Both the position numbers and the translations under genes were made by a program. Shown piece by piece: positions 42,601 to 50,701 of a stretch of 64,000 nucleotides of DNA. This stretch comes from Planctomycetota bacterium (GTDB lineage Bacteria; Planctomycetota; OFTM77). How positions within the stretch are numbered: the stretch's first letter is position 1; each line of letters opens with the position of its first letter. The stretch covers positions 186,001-250,000 of the forward strand of contig JAJDCO010000098.1 of the NCBI GenBank assembly GCA_029260795.1, read 5' to 3'. The notes beneath the pieces were generated by a model. The model made no database searches. It worked only from the letters and a program-made list of their open reading frames with translations, and was not told the origin of the DNA.

Positions 42601-42839
42601 GGTCTCTGCGGCCCTCTCTCTGATCGAAGCGAGTGGACCCTGGGCACGGCCTTGCCAGCCCCCGCGACCCACCGGATCCGCGACCTCTTCGCAGATCCGC
42701 GTTCAAGCGAAGTCTCCAGGTCCGCCGAAGAGTTCCCGGGAGAGCCAGTTCTCGGTACCGGCTCCCGCGGCTGACCGCCGGAGTTTCCGCATGCCTTCGG
42801 GCTGACCGCGGAAGCAGTGGCACGAGTGGAGAGCGATCG

Positions 42840-43238
42840 ATGTCTTTTCGGGGCCTGATGCTTGGGTTGCTCCTGATGGTCGGAACACCGGGGTGCTTCG
42901 TGTCCCGAAACACGGTAGATCGCCCCCTCGACCCCGAGGCCGTCGAGCAGATCGCGGTCGGGCAGTCTCGCAAGGAAGACGTCGTCAAGCTCCTCGGGGC
43001 ACCGACGGACATCATCTTCAGCAATCAGGCTCACGATCCACTGCGTGTCTTCGCCTACGAATACACCTACGCCGTGACCAAGACGAGCGGACTGACGTTG
43101 ATCATCGTGACGTTCCTGAACTCGGACACGAAGCGGGACCACGTGCTCGTCTTCTTCGACGAGGACGGCATGGTCTCGGCGGTCGGCAGCCGATTGAACG
43201 CGGAGTTTGCGGGCTACGGCTTGCCATTCGGAGACTGA
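42840..43238 (+). CDS. Small lipoprotein with BamE/SmpA-like fold
   Basis: The signal sequence LMLGLLLMVGTPGC ends in a lipobox with a Pro variant. The 110-residue mature part shows the BamE/OmlA pattern: AVGQSRKEDVVKLLGAPT (helix hairpin, then G-x-P), strands around VFAYEYTYAV and VLVFFDEDGMVSAVG. BamE-type lipoproteins contact the outer membrane assembly machine, but the fold is shared by many small lipoproteins, so the role is an inference. GGAGAG precedes the ATG. The next gene, also BamE-like, starts three bases after its stop. Confidence 0.7.
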   Translation: MSFRGLMLGLLLMVGTPGCFVSRNTVDRPLDPEAVEQIAVGQSRKEDVVKLLGAPTDIIFSNQAHDPLRVFAYEYTYAVTKTSGLTLIIVTFLNSDTKRDHVLVFFDEDGMVSAVGSRLNAEFAGYGLPFGD

Positions 43239-43241
43239 GGC

Positions 43242-43931
43242 ATGCGTTGGTTGGCGCTCTCGCTGCTGATCTTCACGATCCCGGGGTGTGGCTTCCTCTC
43301 CTACGAGCTCGCGCGCATCGAGGTAGGAACCGCGATCGAGCTCGAGGCCTATCCGGCGCTGGTCGAAGGCGAGACGACCTTTTCGGATGCACTCGAGGTC
43401 TTGGGACCTCCCGACGAGATTCGAATCGGTTGGGAGGAGGATGGGCGACAGTTCACGCAGCTCTTCTTCCGCTATCAAAAGCGTCGGACCTCGAACCTGA
43501 AGATTCAGCTGCCACTGCGTGATGCCGTGACCTACAACGCCGGCTTGCGCTTCTTCGCCGAGTTCTTTCGGGTCATGCGCGGCGATGGCAGTGTCCTGAG
43601 TGAAGCTCAGGACGTTGCCTTGTCGCCCTCGACGGCCGGCCAGGTCTTTCGAGGCCGCTCCGGTGGAAGGACGACCGAGAGCGGGACGCGTCTCGAGCGA
43701 TCCGGTGGCCGCGCTCATCGTCTGAGCGATGAGCGAGAGAATGGTGCTTTGGCCGGTGAGCGGGGACCGCTGGCCCCGGTCGATCCGCTCCAGATCGAAG
43801 GAGCGGCGCGTGGGCGCGATCTGATCCTCCTCGTCTTCGATGCAGACGGTGTCCTCGTTCGCAAGTCCCTCAAGCTGGGGACGCCGCGGACGGACTTCGT
43901 CGGTCAGATGGGTGGAAGCCTGCTTCGCTGA
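43242..43931 (+). CDS. Lipoprotein with N-terminal BamE-like domain
   Basis: The signal peptide ends FTIPGC. The following region, TFSDALEVLGPPDEIRIGWEEDG, is again the helix-turn-Gly-Pro pattern of BamE/SmpA-like domains, followed by LFFRYQKRRTSNLKIQL. From about residue 110 the protein is Ser/Arg/Gly-rich and probably disordered, then ends with LILLVFDADGVLVRKSLKLG, a BamE-type terminal strand. The insertion splits the small fold. It is almost contiguous with the preceding small lipoprotein and probably shares its job. Confidence 0.65.
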   Translation: MRWLALSLLIFTIPGCGFLSYELARIEVGTAIELEAYPALVEGETTFSDALEVLGPPDEIRIGWEEDGRQFTQLFFRYQKRRTSNLKIQLPLRDAVTYNAGLRFFAEFFRVMRGDGSVLSEAQDVALSPSTAGQVFRGRSGGRTTESGTRLERSGGRAHRLSDERENGALAGERGPLAPVDPLQIEGAARGRDLILLVFDADGVLVRKSLKLGTPRTDFVGQMGGSLLR

Positions 43932-44016
43932 GCTCCCACTCGATCGCCCAGCGGCTTCGGTACCGGAGATCGTCACCGGCTGATTTCGCTGGCAACCCTT
44001 CGAGGTCGGCGGGAGA

Positions 44017-45654
44017 ATGACCGCCCCGAGAGCGCTCGACGGGTTGTCGAGTGCGCATCGAAGGCGGCGAGGGAGTAGGCACTTGGACATCTTCCGCACT
44101 CGGATCGATGGCCTGGATGCCCTCCTGAACGGGGGGATCCGCTATCCGAAAGACGGCTCGGCGTTCGTCTTGCTCTCCGGTGCAGCCGGGACTGGCAAGT
44201 CGCTTCTGGCCCTGGAGCTGACCGCGCGGGCTTTCTTCGAGAGCCGCGAGGCGGAGAGCTGGCACTTCTACTACAGCGTCGAGCAATCGGCTCAAGAGCT
44301 GCGGGACAAGGTGCTCCACGAATTCGAGCGCTTCGGAGAGCCCTTCGAGATCGAGCAGGTCGAGTCGCCGTTTCCGCGCAAGGTGCATCTGCGGATAGGG
44401 CAGAGCAACTTGCTCATCACCAAAGTCGACACGACGTCCCCCGCCGACCCGACGGAGGCACGGTTCGAGGTCTCTCTGGACTGGATCGTGCGCGAGCTCG
44501 AGAACTACTCGGCCACCTACGAGCACGTCCGATTGGTGTGCATCGACAATCTCAGCTTGGCGCTCTCCGAGCTCGATGATCGAGAGCGGCGGCGGTCCCT
44601 GGTGGTCCTGCGTTCGGTCCTGATGCGCCAGAAGATCCACGGGATCTTCGTCGTCGAGTCGCAAGCCGGAGCGACTTCGTCGGGACGGATCGCGCGAGGG
44701 CTCGCCGAGCAGTACTCGGCCGACGTCCTGATCCGGCTCGGCTACCGCCTCTACGACAAGTACTTCAAAGAGCGCTACCTCGAGATCTTGAAGGCGAGGA
44801 ACCAGTACTACTACCGGGGCCCGCACCATTTCTCCATCGTGGGTGTCGACCATGAGGGGCAGCGTCTCGGCGCGCGCGGCGAGCGGCGACCGGGCATTCA
44901 TGTCTATCCGTCCGTTCCGGCCCAGCTGTCGATGCTGCGCGATGCCTCGCCCGGTCGTCTGCCACGGCGCGGGACGACGAGCCTGCCCTTCGGTGTACCT
45001 CAGATCGATCAGGCCTTGAGCGGTGGGAACGGACCCGGCTTGGTCGGAAACACCGCCTCACTGCTGGTCGTGAACCATGAGTACACGGGCACCGTGATGT
45101 CGCTGCATTTCTTGGCCGCGGCCGTGGAGGCCGGAGAGCGAGCCCTGTATGTTTCGCTCAACGAGGACGAGGACGCCGTTCGCCTCATCTGCCGCACTCA
45201 TGAGAAGCTGAGCGGCCTCCTCGACGGCGATGGGCTCAATCCTCTGCTCGCCATCTATCACCTGCGTCCCGAGTACATCACGCCCGGAAAGTTTCTGCGG
45301 GACATCGAGGATCACATCCGCAACCGACAGCCCGGAGCCAACGGGAACGGCGGTGATGCCATCGAGCGGGTCGTCTTCGACAACATCTATCAGATTCGCT
45401 GGAAGTTCCCCTTGCTCCAGAATGTGCGCATCCTGATCCCGGCGATGATCGACTACCTGCGCTTCAGCCTGGTGGCTTCGCTCTTCGTCGACGTCGCTGA
45501 TCGCGCACCTCGACGCGGATCCCGGCTCAGCGGCATGTTCGACTACGCCGTTCATGCCGATCGAGATACCGAGGACCGCGGAGGCTTCTCGTTCTGGGTC
45601 ACGAAGGCGATCGGGAACGACTTCGACGGCTCGCGCCACTCCCTCGCCCTTTAG
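44017..45654 (+). CDS. KaiC-like RecA-fold ATPase with inactive second domain
   Basis: Two RecA/KaiC domains are fused. The first (about residues 25-300) has Walker A GAAGTGKS at 55-62, catalytic-region FYYSVEQSAQEL and Walker B RLVCIDNLSLAL, so it should bind and hydrolyse ATP. The second (about 325-545) starts FGVPQIDQALSGGNGPGLVGNTASLLVVNH, where the P-loop Gly-Lys-Thr is missing, though ALYVSLNEDEDAVR keeps the following strand. KaiC-type proteins act in signalling in many bacteria beyond clocks. The ATG at 44017 is used; a TTG at 44083 with GAGGGAG upstream is equally plausible. No KaiB is present in the window. Confidence 0.82.
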   Translation: MTAPRALDGLSSAHRRRRGSRHLDIFRTRIDGLDALLNGGIRYPKDGSAFVLLSGAAGTGKSLLALELTARAFFESREAESWHFYYSVEQSAQELRDKVLHEFERFGEPFEIEQVESPFPRKVHLRIGQSNLLITKVDTTSPADPTEARFEVSLDWIVRELENYSATYEHVRLVCIDNLSLALSELDDRERRRSLVVLRSVLMRQKIHGIFVVESQAGATSSGRIARGLAEQYSADVLIRLGYRLYDKYFKERYLEILKARNQYYYRGPHHFSIVGVDHEGQRLGARGERRPGIHVYPSVPAQLSMLRDASPGRLPRRGTTSLPFGVPQIDQALSGGNGPGLVGNTASLLVVNHEYTGTVMSLHFLAAAVEAGERALYVSLNEDEDAVRLICRTHEKLSGLLDGDGLNPLLAIYHLRPEYITPGKFLRDIEDHIRNRQPGANGNGGDAIERVVFDNIYQIRWKFPLLQNVRILIPAMIDYLRFSLVASLFVDVADRAPRRGSRLSGMFDYAVHADRDTEDRGGFSFWVTKAIGNDFDGSRHSLAL

Positions 45655-45671
45655 CCTCGCCTGGCTGGGGC

Positions 45672-46172
45672 TCAGGTGGTTCGAGGCATCACCGAGCCGT
45701 GGATCGTCGCTTCGAAGGCGAGCTTTCCGTTGACGATTCCCTGGGTGAAGACGGTCGACATGCGGCGAGCGAACTTGCCGCACTGGCCCAGCAGGACGAT
45801 GCGATCACCGGGAACCACCGAGCGTCGGAACTTGACGCCCTCGAGCCCGGCGAACCCTCGAAAATGCGTCTCCCAGTTGGTCGACGTATCGAGTCGGGCT
45901 TCGAGCACTGCCGCGAGCTGAGCTGCCATCTCGCAAAGCATGACACCCGGAACCAGTGGGCGCTCGGGGAGGTGGCCCCTGACCCAGAACTCGTCGTCTC
46001 GCACGTCTCGGTAGCCGACGATCCGGCCGCCTTGCTCACTGTCGATATGAACGACGGCCGTGAGCTGCTCCATCTCGTAGCGCTGAGGCAGGACCGTGCG
46101 AATGGCATCGAGGTCGAGCAAGGGCTTCGAGAAGTCGAATGCTTTGTAGTCGACGAGGAGGCGAGGTGGCAT
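45672..46172 (-). CDS. FabZ/FabA-like hydroxyacyl-ACP dehydratase
   Basis: The hot-dog fold is shown by the active-site stretch RGHLPERPLVPGVMLCEMAAQLAAVL, which matches the FabZ pattern H-F-P-x-R-P-x-x-P-G-V and then E-x-x-A-Q. The His and Glu needed for dehydration are both present. FabZ removes water from 3-hydroxyacyl-ACP in fatty acid elongation. At 166 aa it has about 20 extra residues at the N-terminus. It differs enough (GYRDVRDDEFWV) that a role in a specialised pathway is possible. It follows the glycosyltransferase gene by 73 bases on the same strand. Confidence 0.82.
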   Translation of the reverse strand: MPPRLLVDYKAFDFSKPLLDLDAIRTVLPQRYEMEQLTAVVHIDSEQGGRIVGYRDVRDDEFWVRGHLPERPLVPGVMLCEMAAQLAAVLEARLDTSTNWETHFRGFAGLEGVKFRRSVVPGDRIVLLGQCGKFARRMSTVFTQGIVNGKLAFEATIHGSVMPRTT

Positions 46173-46245
46173 GGGAGACTCTCGGCTGGCGAAGAGCGGT
46201 GTTCCGTGAAGGGCCGCGAATTGTAAGTCAGCCGCTGAGAAGCTG

Positions 46246-47643
46246 TCAACGACGGTCAGCTTCGGCTTCAGGCTGTCGAGATCGACGTTGGCGTCGCTTC
46301 TCGCGAATGCGATCCCAGAGCGACTCACTCCGTCGCGTTTCGATCTCACCGGCGGCAGCGGCTCCGTAGAGGACCTCGAGCTCGTCGACATTGCTCGTCA
46401 GTGTCCGCACCGGACCGATGCCGGCTCGGAGCTTCTCCAAGAGCGAGCGCTTTTGGAGGAGCCGTTGGATCTGCCGACGGAGGTCGCCGGCATCCCCCGC
46501 CCGAAAGAGCAGGCCGTTTTGGCCTGCGTGTACGTGTTCGGGCAACCCACCCGCTCGGGAGGCGATGACGGGCACGCCCGTAAGAAAGGCCTCGTCGACA
46601 ATCAGTCCCCAGGCCTCTTCCCAGATCGAAGGGACGACCAAGACATCGACGCGGGTCAGGAGCTGACCGACTTCGCGCTGTCGGTATCCGCCGTGAAAGC
46701 GCACGTTCGGGAGCCGCGGTAGAGCTTCGAAGTAGGCCTTCACGGCGGGGTCGCCTTCGTGAGCACCGAAGACGTCGAGCCTGAGACCTTCGAGCGGCGC
46801 GATCGCCTCGAGGAGTAGATGGAGACCCTTGTGCTCGACGAGAGAGCCCGTGTATCCCAAGCGGAGCTTGTCCGGGGAGGGCGTTCGGCTGGGGAGATTC
46901 CGAAAGGGAGCTGGGTCGAGCCCGTAGCGCACGACCCGAATGCGCTCGGCTCGTACTTCGAGACTTTCGAGGTACCTCTGGCGAAGATGATCGCTGTTGG
47001 CGATCAAGAGGGCTGGAGCTGCGAGCCACTCGGATAGCTGAGCGCGCCGCCGGACCACATGCCCGATCATCACCGGCTCTCCGAGGCGCTGCACCCGAGC
47101 CTCCGACCAGCCTTTTCGTCTTCCGACCCAGTCGGCCGGTCCTTCGAGCCATCTCGGAAGATGCACTTGGCCACCGAGGCACCGGGCACACCGCAGCGTC
47201 TTCGGTCCAGCGCACGGGCCTTCGCCCGGGCGGTAGAGCTGGACACGGGAGCAGAGGTACCAATAGTCGTGGAAGGTCAGGAGAGACGGGATTCCCAGGT
47301 CGCGCGCCACGGCCGGGAGGTGAGCCGAGAGGTGGATCAGGTGTTGGAAGTGAATCACCTCGGGGCGGAAGCGCTCGATGACCTCCCGGAAGCCAGGCTC
47401 GACGCGCTCATCGTGGAATGAGCTGTCGATGGAGTCATAGGGGAGCGGGTTGGTGAGACGAAACGTCTTGAGACCTTCGAACTCCGCCGCGGTGACCTGC
47501 CACGGGTCGCCATCGCCTGCGCGGTGAAGCACCGCGACATCGTGCCCACGCGCGGCGAGCTCTCGACAGACTCCGAGGGTGTGCACTTCGACACCCGCAT
47601 ACGACTCGGGTGGGAAGGCGTGGGCGACGTGAAGAATGCGCAT
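46246..47643 (-). CDS. GT4-family glycosyltransferase
   Basis: The GT-B fold is complete: N-terminal acceptor domain starting MRILHVAHAFPPESYAGVEV and a donor domain with LGYTGSLVEHKGLHLLLEAI, then the E-x7-E signature in EEAWGLIVDEAFLTGVPVIAS followed by GGLPEHV. These retain configuration and use nucleotide sugars to build polysaccharide or lipid-linked glycans. The Cys-rich insertion CAGPKTLRCARCLGGQ near residue 150 is seen in some GT4 members and may bind a metal. The last 30 residues are basic and probably disordered. The acceptor is unknown. Confidence 0.88.
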   Translation of the reverse strand: MRILHVAHAFPPESYAGVEVHTLGVCRELAARGHDVAVLHRAGDGDPWQVTAAEFEGLKTFRLTNPLPYDSIDSSFHDERVEPGFREVIERFRPEVIHFQHLIHLSAHLPAVARDLGIPSLLTFHDYWYLCSRVQLYRPGEGPCAGPKTLRCARCLGGQVHLPRWLEGPADWVGRRKGWSEARVQRLGEPVMIGHVVRRRAQLSEWLAAPALLIANSDHLRQRYLESLEVRAERIRVVRYGLDPAPFRNLPSRTPSPDKLRLGYTGSLVEHKGLHLLLEAIAPLEGLRLDVFGAHEGDPAVKAYFEALPRLPNVRFHGGYRQREVGQLLTRVDVLVVPSIWEEAWGLIVDEAFLTGVPVIASRAGGLPEHVHAGQNGLLFRAGDAGDLRRQIQRLLQKRSLLEKLRAGIGPVRTLTSNVDELEVLYGAAAAGEIETRRSESLWDRIREKRRQRRSRQPEAEADRR

Positions 47644-47902
47644 GCGGTCTACCCGAGGAAGAGGCTCGTCCGAGTCGGTCCTTCCGGCGGCCGGTCGGTT
47701 TCGAAGGGAGCGTGGATTATGCGGACTGGGCTGCCGGAGCGCGATCGTCTAGGTCCGTTCGAGGTGTGGCGAGAATCGGCTCCACGACACGAAACAGCTT
47801 CAAAACCCGCGGTCTGGGTGCCGATATGCGAAGAGTGTTGGCCGGCCTCGTCGCCAGGAGAGCAGTCGGCCATGGACTCCGACTGACTGTGAAGGGAAAC
47901 TC

Positions 47903-49066
47903 ATGACTCAGGCGCGCTCCGACAAGCGGTCCTCTTCGCCGACCGCAACCCGAAAAGCTCCTGCTTCCCCGAGCGTCCAGCCGGCTTCCGCACCCTCGAC
48001 TCCGACTCCCAAAGGAAATCGATCCATGCCGCGAACCAATCTGGTCGCGAACGGTCTTCTGGCCGTCTTGGTCATCGCCGTCCCCCTCGTCATCTGGCAG
48101 AAGCTGAAGAGCGATCCCGCTCCCGACGACGGAACGGCAGTCTCCGCGACCGACCCTCAGCTCGCACTCATTCGCGAGGGAAAGCTCGAGGAGGCCGCCC
48201 AGCACTACCTCGGATTGCTCGAGTCCAGTGACGGCCGCAGCTGGGCCGACGCGACAGAAGGACTGGCACAGCTACTCGACGCCCTCAAGGTCCGACTCGC
48301 TGCCCCGACGACGGCAGATGTCGAGCTGCTTCAGAGGGTTCTCTTGACGGCCTGGCCGAAAGACGCGCTGCGAACCGACAACGCCGAAGGCGCCTACGCG
48401 GCGCTGGTCGAGCAAGACATGGATCGAGCGGTGGAGATCGGCGTTCAGATTCACGAGTACGATGCGGGGACGCTCCTGGGCAGCGTCTTCCCGAGTGCCG
48501 TTCCCACGTCAGCGACCGACAAGATGGTCGTCGAGTCCATCGTCTACCTCGAGATTCCTCGCGGCTGGATCGACACCGTGCGACCCGACTTCCGCTGGTA
48601 TGACGCCTCGAGAGAAGACAAGGACAAGGCCTCTTACATCCTCTCGCTCTACGATGCCGCCAACGAGAAGGTCTTCGAACATACCGTGACCGGGCAGTCT
48701 TTTACGTACCCCGAGGACGGACCGGACTTGATCCAGGGCATGGGCTATCGATGGACCATCGAGCCGGCCGGGATGATTCCGACGGGCGGACCTTTCGAGG
48801 GCGAGTTCCATCCGCTCGACGGACCGGGTCGAGCCGCCGTCGACGGGCTGATTCTCACGTACAAGGACCGCTATGAGAACGAGCTCTTGTGGCGTTTCTT
48901 CCTCGGCAACATGACCCTCGAGCGCCAGCTCTACATCGGTGCCGAACGCTGCTTCGAGAAGCTTCAGGGCCTCACCGACGCCAAGTACCCTCGGCAGCAG
49001 CTGCAGGTTCTCTATGGTCCCGATCACCTGAACCTGCCCTATCGCTTCAATGAGCTCCTCGACTGA
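47903..49066 (+). CDS. Membrane-anchored hypothetical protein, 387 aa
   Basis: A Ser/Thr/Pro-rich N-terminus of about 45 residues precedes a membrane helix (LVANGLLAVLVIAVPLVIWQ, about 47-66). Next comes one TPR-like hairpin (QLALIREGKLEEAAQHYLGLLESSDG). Residues 200-300 are beta-rich (VESIVYLEIPRGWIDTVRPDFRWYDA, SYILSLYDAANEKVFEH), resembling a DUF928-like or Ig-like domain in periplasmic proteins, and the C-terminus is helical and TPR-like (FFLGNMTLERQLYIGAERCFEKL). I assign no function. GGGA precedes the ATG. Confidence 0.65.
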   Translation: MTQARSDKRSSSPTATRKAPASPSVQPASAPSTPTPKGNRSMPRTNLVANGLLAVLVIAVPLVIWQKLKSDPAPDDGTAVSATDPQLALIREGKLEEAAQHYLGLLESSDGRSWADATEGLAQLLDALKVRLAAPTTADVELLQRVLLTAWPKDALRTDNAEGAYAALVEQDMDRAVEIGVQIHEYDAGTLLGSVFPSAVPTSATDKMVVESIVYLEIPRGWIDTVRPDFRWYDASREDKDKASYILSLYDAANEKVFEHTVTGQSFTYPEDGPDLIQGMGYRWTIEPAGMIPTGGPFEGEFHPLDGPGRAAVDGLILTYKDRYENELLWRFFLGNMTLERQLYIGAERCFEKLQGLTDAKYPRQQLQVLYGPDHLNLPYRFNELLD

Positions 49067-49188
49067 GCCGAGGCACGAAAGCAGACGGTATTCGGCCGAG
49101 CGCTTGACGCTGGCTCGGCCGAGCGGTCAGATGGCCGGACCTCACCGCTCTGGTGGCCCGCGTCTCCGAAGGGGAGCCCGGCTAGGCG

Positions 49189-49377
49189 GTGGCGTCTTCA
49201 GCCACGAGCGCGATCCCGATGAGCCTTGGCCGCCTTCTGATGTTCTTCGCCCTGACGCTGACTCCGTTCTCGATGATCCTCGGAGAGCGACGTTCGGGGA
49301 TCTGGCAGTGGGGAACGCTGTTCGTCTGCTGCATCATCTTCTACGTCGGCTGGCGCCTCGAGAATCGCAAGGGCTGA
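49189..49377 (+). CDS. Small membrane protein, 62 aa
   Basis: The peptide has two hydrophobic stretches, LGRLLMFFALTLTPFSMIL and WGTLFVCCIIFYVGWRL, separated by the charged GERRSGIW, fitting two membrane helices. GTG at 49189 has GGGGAG 12 bases upstream; ATG at 49219 (MSLGRLLMFF) is an alternative without a clear site. I recognise no family. It is the last plus-strand gene before a long noncoding stretch. Confidence 0.5.
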   Translation: MASSATSAIPMSLGRLLMFFALTLTPFSMILGERRSGIWQWGTLFVCCIIFYVGWRLENRKG

Positions 49378-49410
49378 GCGACGGATCGATTCCGGACTCA
49401 CTCCCGGTAC

Positions 49411-49456
49411 AAAAAAAGGGCCCGACGCTCCTCCTCCGGTTGGACACGTCGGACCC
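49411..49456 (-). terminator. Intrinsic terminator for leftward transcription
   Basis: On the minus strand a 10-bp stem (CGTCGGGCCC against GGGTCCGACG with one mismatch) is followed by seven T residues. It would end transcription coming from 49457 or beyond. Confidence 0.7.
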
Positions 49457-49914
49457 TTCGGGAGATGTCGACGAGGCCTCGTAGGGGGGTGAGGCTCGTC
49501 TGATGGAATGGATCGCGAAGGTTATGAATAAGGTGAGGCGGGAGCCTCCCAAAAACGTGAGCCCAAACGACACGACCCCCGCCTCGAACGACCCTGACGG
49601 GCCATCCTTTAATCACACCCTTCATCGAGACTCGCTCGACTTCTCAGAAACTTCCTTCGGGTCGCCTCGTGTGAGGCGGTCGAGATCCGTTTCGAGTCAA
49701 GCCTTTGCTCGTCTCTGGTATCCGGTTTATCTCCGAATTCGACCCGCGCCAACTGGTTCGTTTTAAAGAATGCTCTGCTGCCCGATGTGGCCCTTTAGCC
49801 TTTCGTTGGCAGTGCTTTGTGCAGATTGCTCGGGCTCGTGTTCGGAATGAGGAACCCACCGGAGGGGCCCTCGAGATCTCGCGGAATCGACGATCGCGCG
49901 GGAACCTGCTGTCC
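49457..49914. other. Noncoding segment, possible leftward transcript
   Basis: About 460 bases with no convincing gene and lower GC content than its flanks. A hairpin CGCCTC/GAGGCG lies at 49663-49678. Read leftward it ends in the terminator at 49411-49456, so it could be a long 3' untranslated region of the hydrolase gene or a separate RNA. It matches no RNase P, tmRNA or SRP RNA signature I know. Confidence 0.4.
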
Positions 49915-50598
49915 TCAGGCCTTGTGGAGCGGCGGGCGACCCTGTAGGCGGAGCCAGTCCGCGACGGCCTCCTTCACCGCGAGCTTCCAAGGTCGTTCTG
50001 TGAAGAGATGATCTGCTTCAGGCACGATCGTGAGCGTCGGCGCTTGCTCGAAGCGCAACAGCTCGGTGACTCGATCCGCCTTGGAGATCTCATCGTTCTT
50101 GCCCACGACGAAGAGAGACGGAAAGGTGGCGGGAGAAAGCTCTCGGAGCGCTTCGATCGGGATCAGCGTCGTCTCGGTCGGGAAGGCGATGCCGACATAG
50201 CCGGCCACCGACGCGGGACGTTGGCTGGCCGCCCACCAGGCCATCAGCGAACCGAAGGAGAAGCCGCAATAGAACAGGGGACGAAAGCCCTGCCGGTTCA
50301 GGATATCCGCTGCGCCCCCCACGTCGTCCAGCTCACCGGCCCCTCCCGTGTGCTCGCCTTCCGAGCCTTCCACGCCCCGAAAGTTGAAGCGGAGGGTCGG
50401 AATCCCGGCCTCCAGGAATGCGGACCGCACGTGGTACACGACGGCGTTGTTCATCGTGCCGCCGTAGAGGGGATGGGGGTGGGAGACGATCGCCGCTTCC
50501 AAGCTGCTCGATCCGATCGGAATCTCGAGAAGGGACTCGAGACGAATCGTGGCCTCACCACGAGGTGAGAAGTGACCTTCTTGTTTCCGCGTTTCCAA
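49915..50598 (-). CDS. Alpha/beta hydrolase, dienelactone hydrolase-like
   Basis: The fold begins with an HPHPLYGGTMNNAVV oxyanion-region segment, then the nucleophile elbow G-F-S-F-G-S with the catalytic Ser, the acid in VVGKNDEI and the His in PEADHLFTE. HPHPxxGGTMxN is characteristic of a group of predicted cytosolic hydrolases (COG2945-like). They act on unknown ester or peptide substrates. At 227 aa the length fits. It has no signal peptide. The gene stands downstream of the amidohydrolase pair, separated by about 100 bases. Confidence 0.85.
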   Translation of the reverse strand: METRKQEGHFSPRGEATIRLESLLEIPIGSSSLEAAIVSHPHPLYGGTMNNAVVYHVRSAFLEAGIPTLRFNFRGVEGSEGEHTGGAGELDDVGGAADILNRQGFRPLFYCGFSFGSLMAWWAASQRPASVAGYVGIAFPTETTLIPIEALRELSPATFPSLFVVGKNDEISKADRVTELLRFEQAPTLTIVPEADHLFTERPWKLAVKEAVADWLRLQGRPPLHKA

Positions 50599-50701
50599 CG
50601 ACGATCTCTCCTCTCGGTGGTGAACGGCAGACGTCGGAAAGCGCGGAAGCTAGTCGTTGTGTCCCTCGGAGTAAAGCACCTGGGAGAAGAGCTTCGGCCA
50701 G

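Noticed and set aside
49334..49766. Short frames on both strands (62-87 codons) in the noncoding segment
   Set aside because: None has a convincing ribosome site or protein-like composition, and they overlap a terminator.
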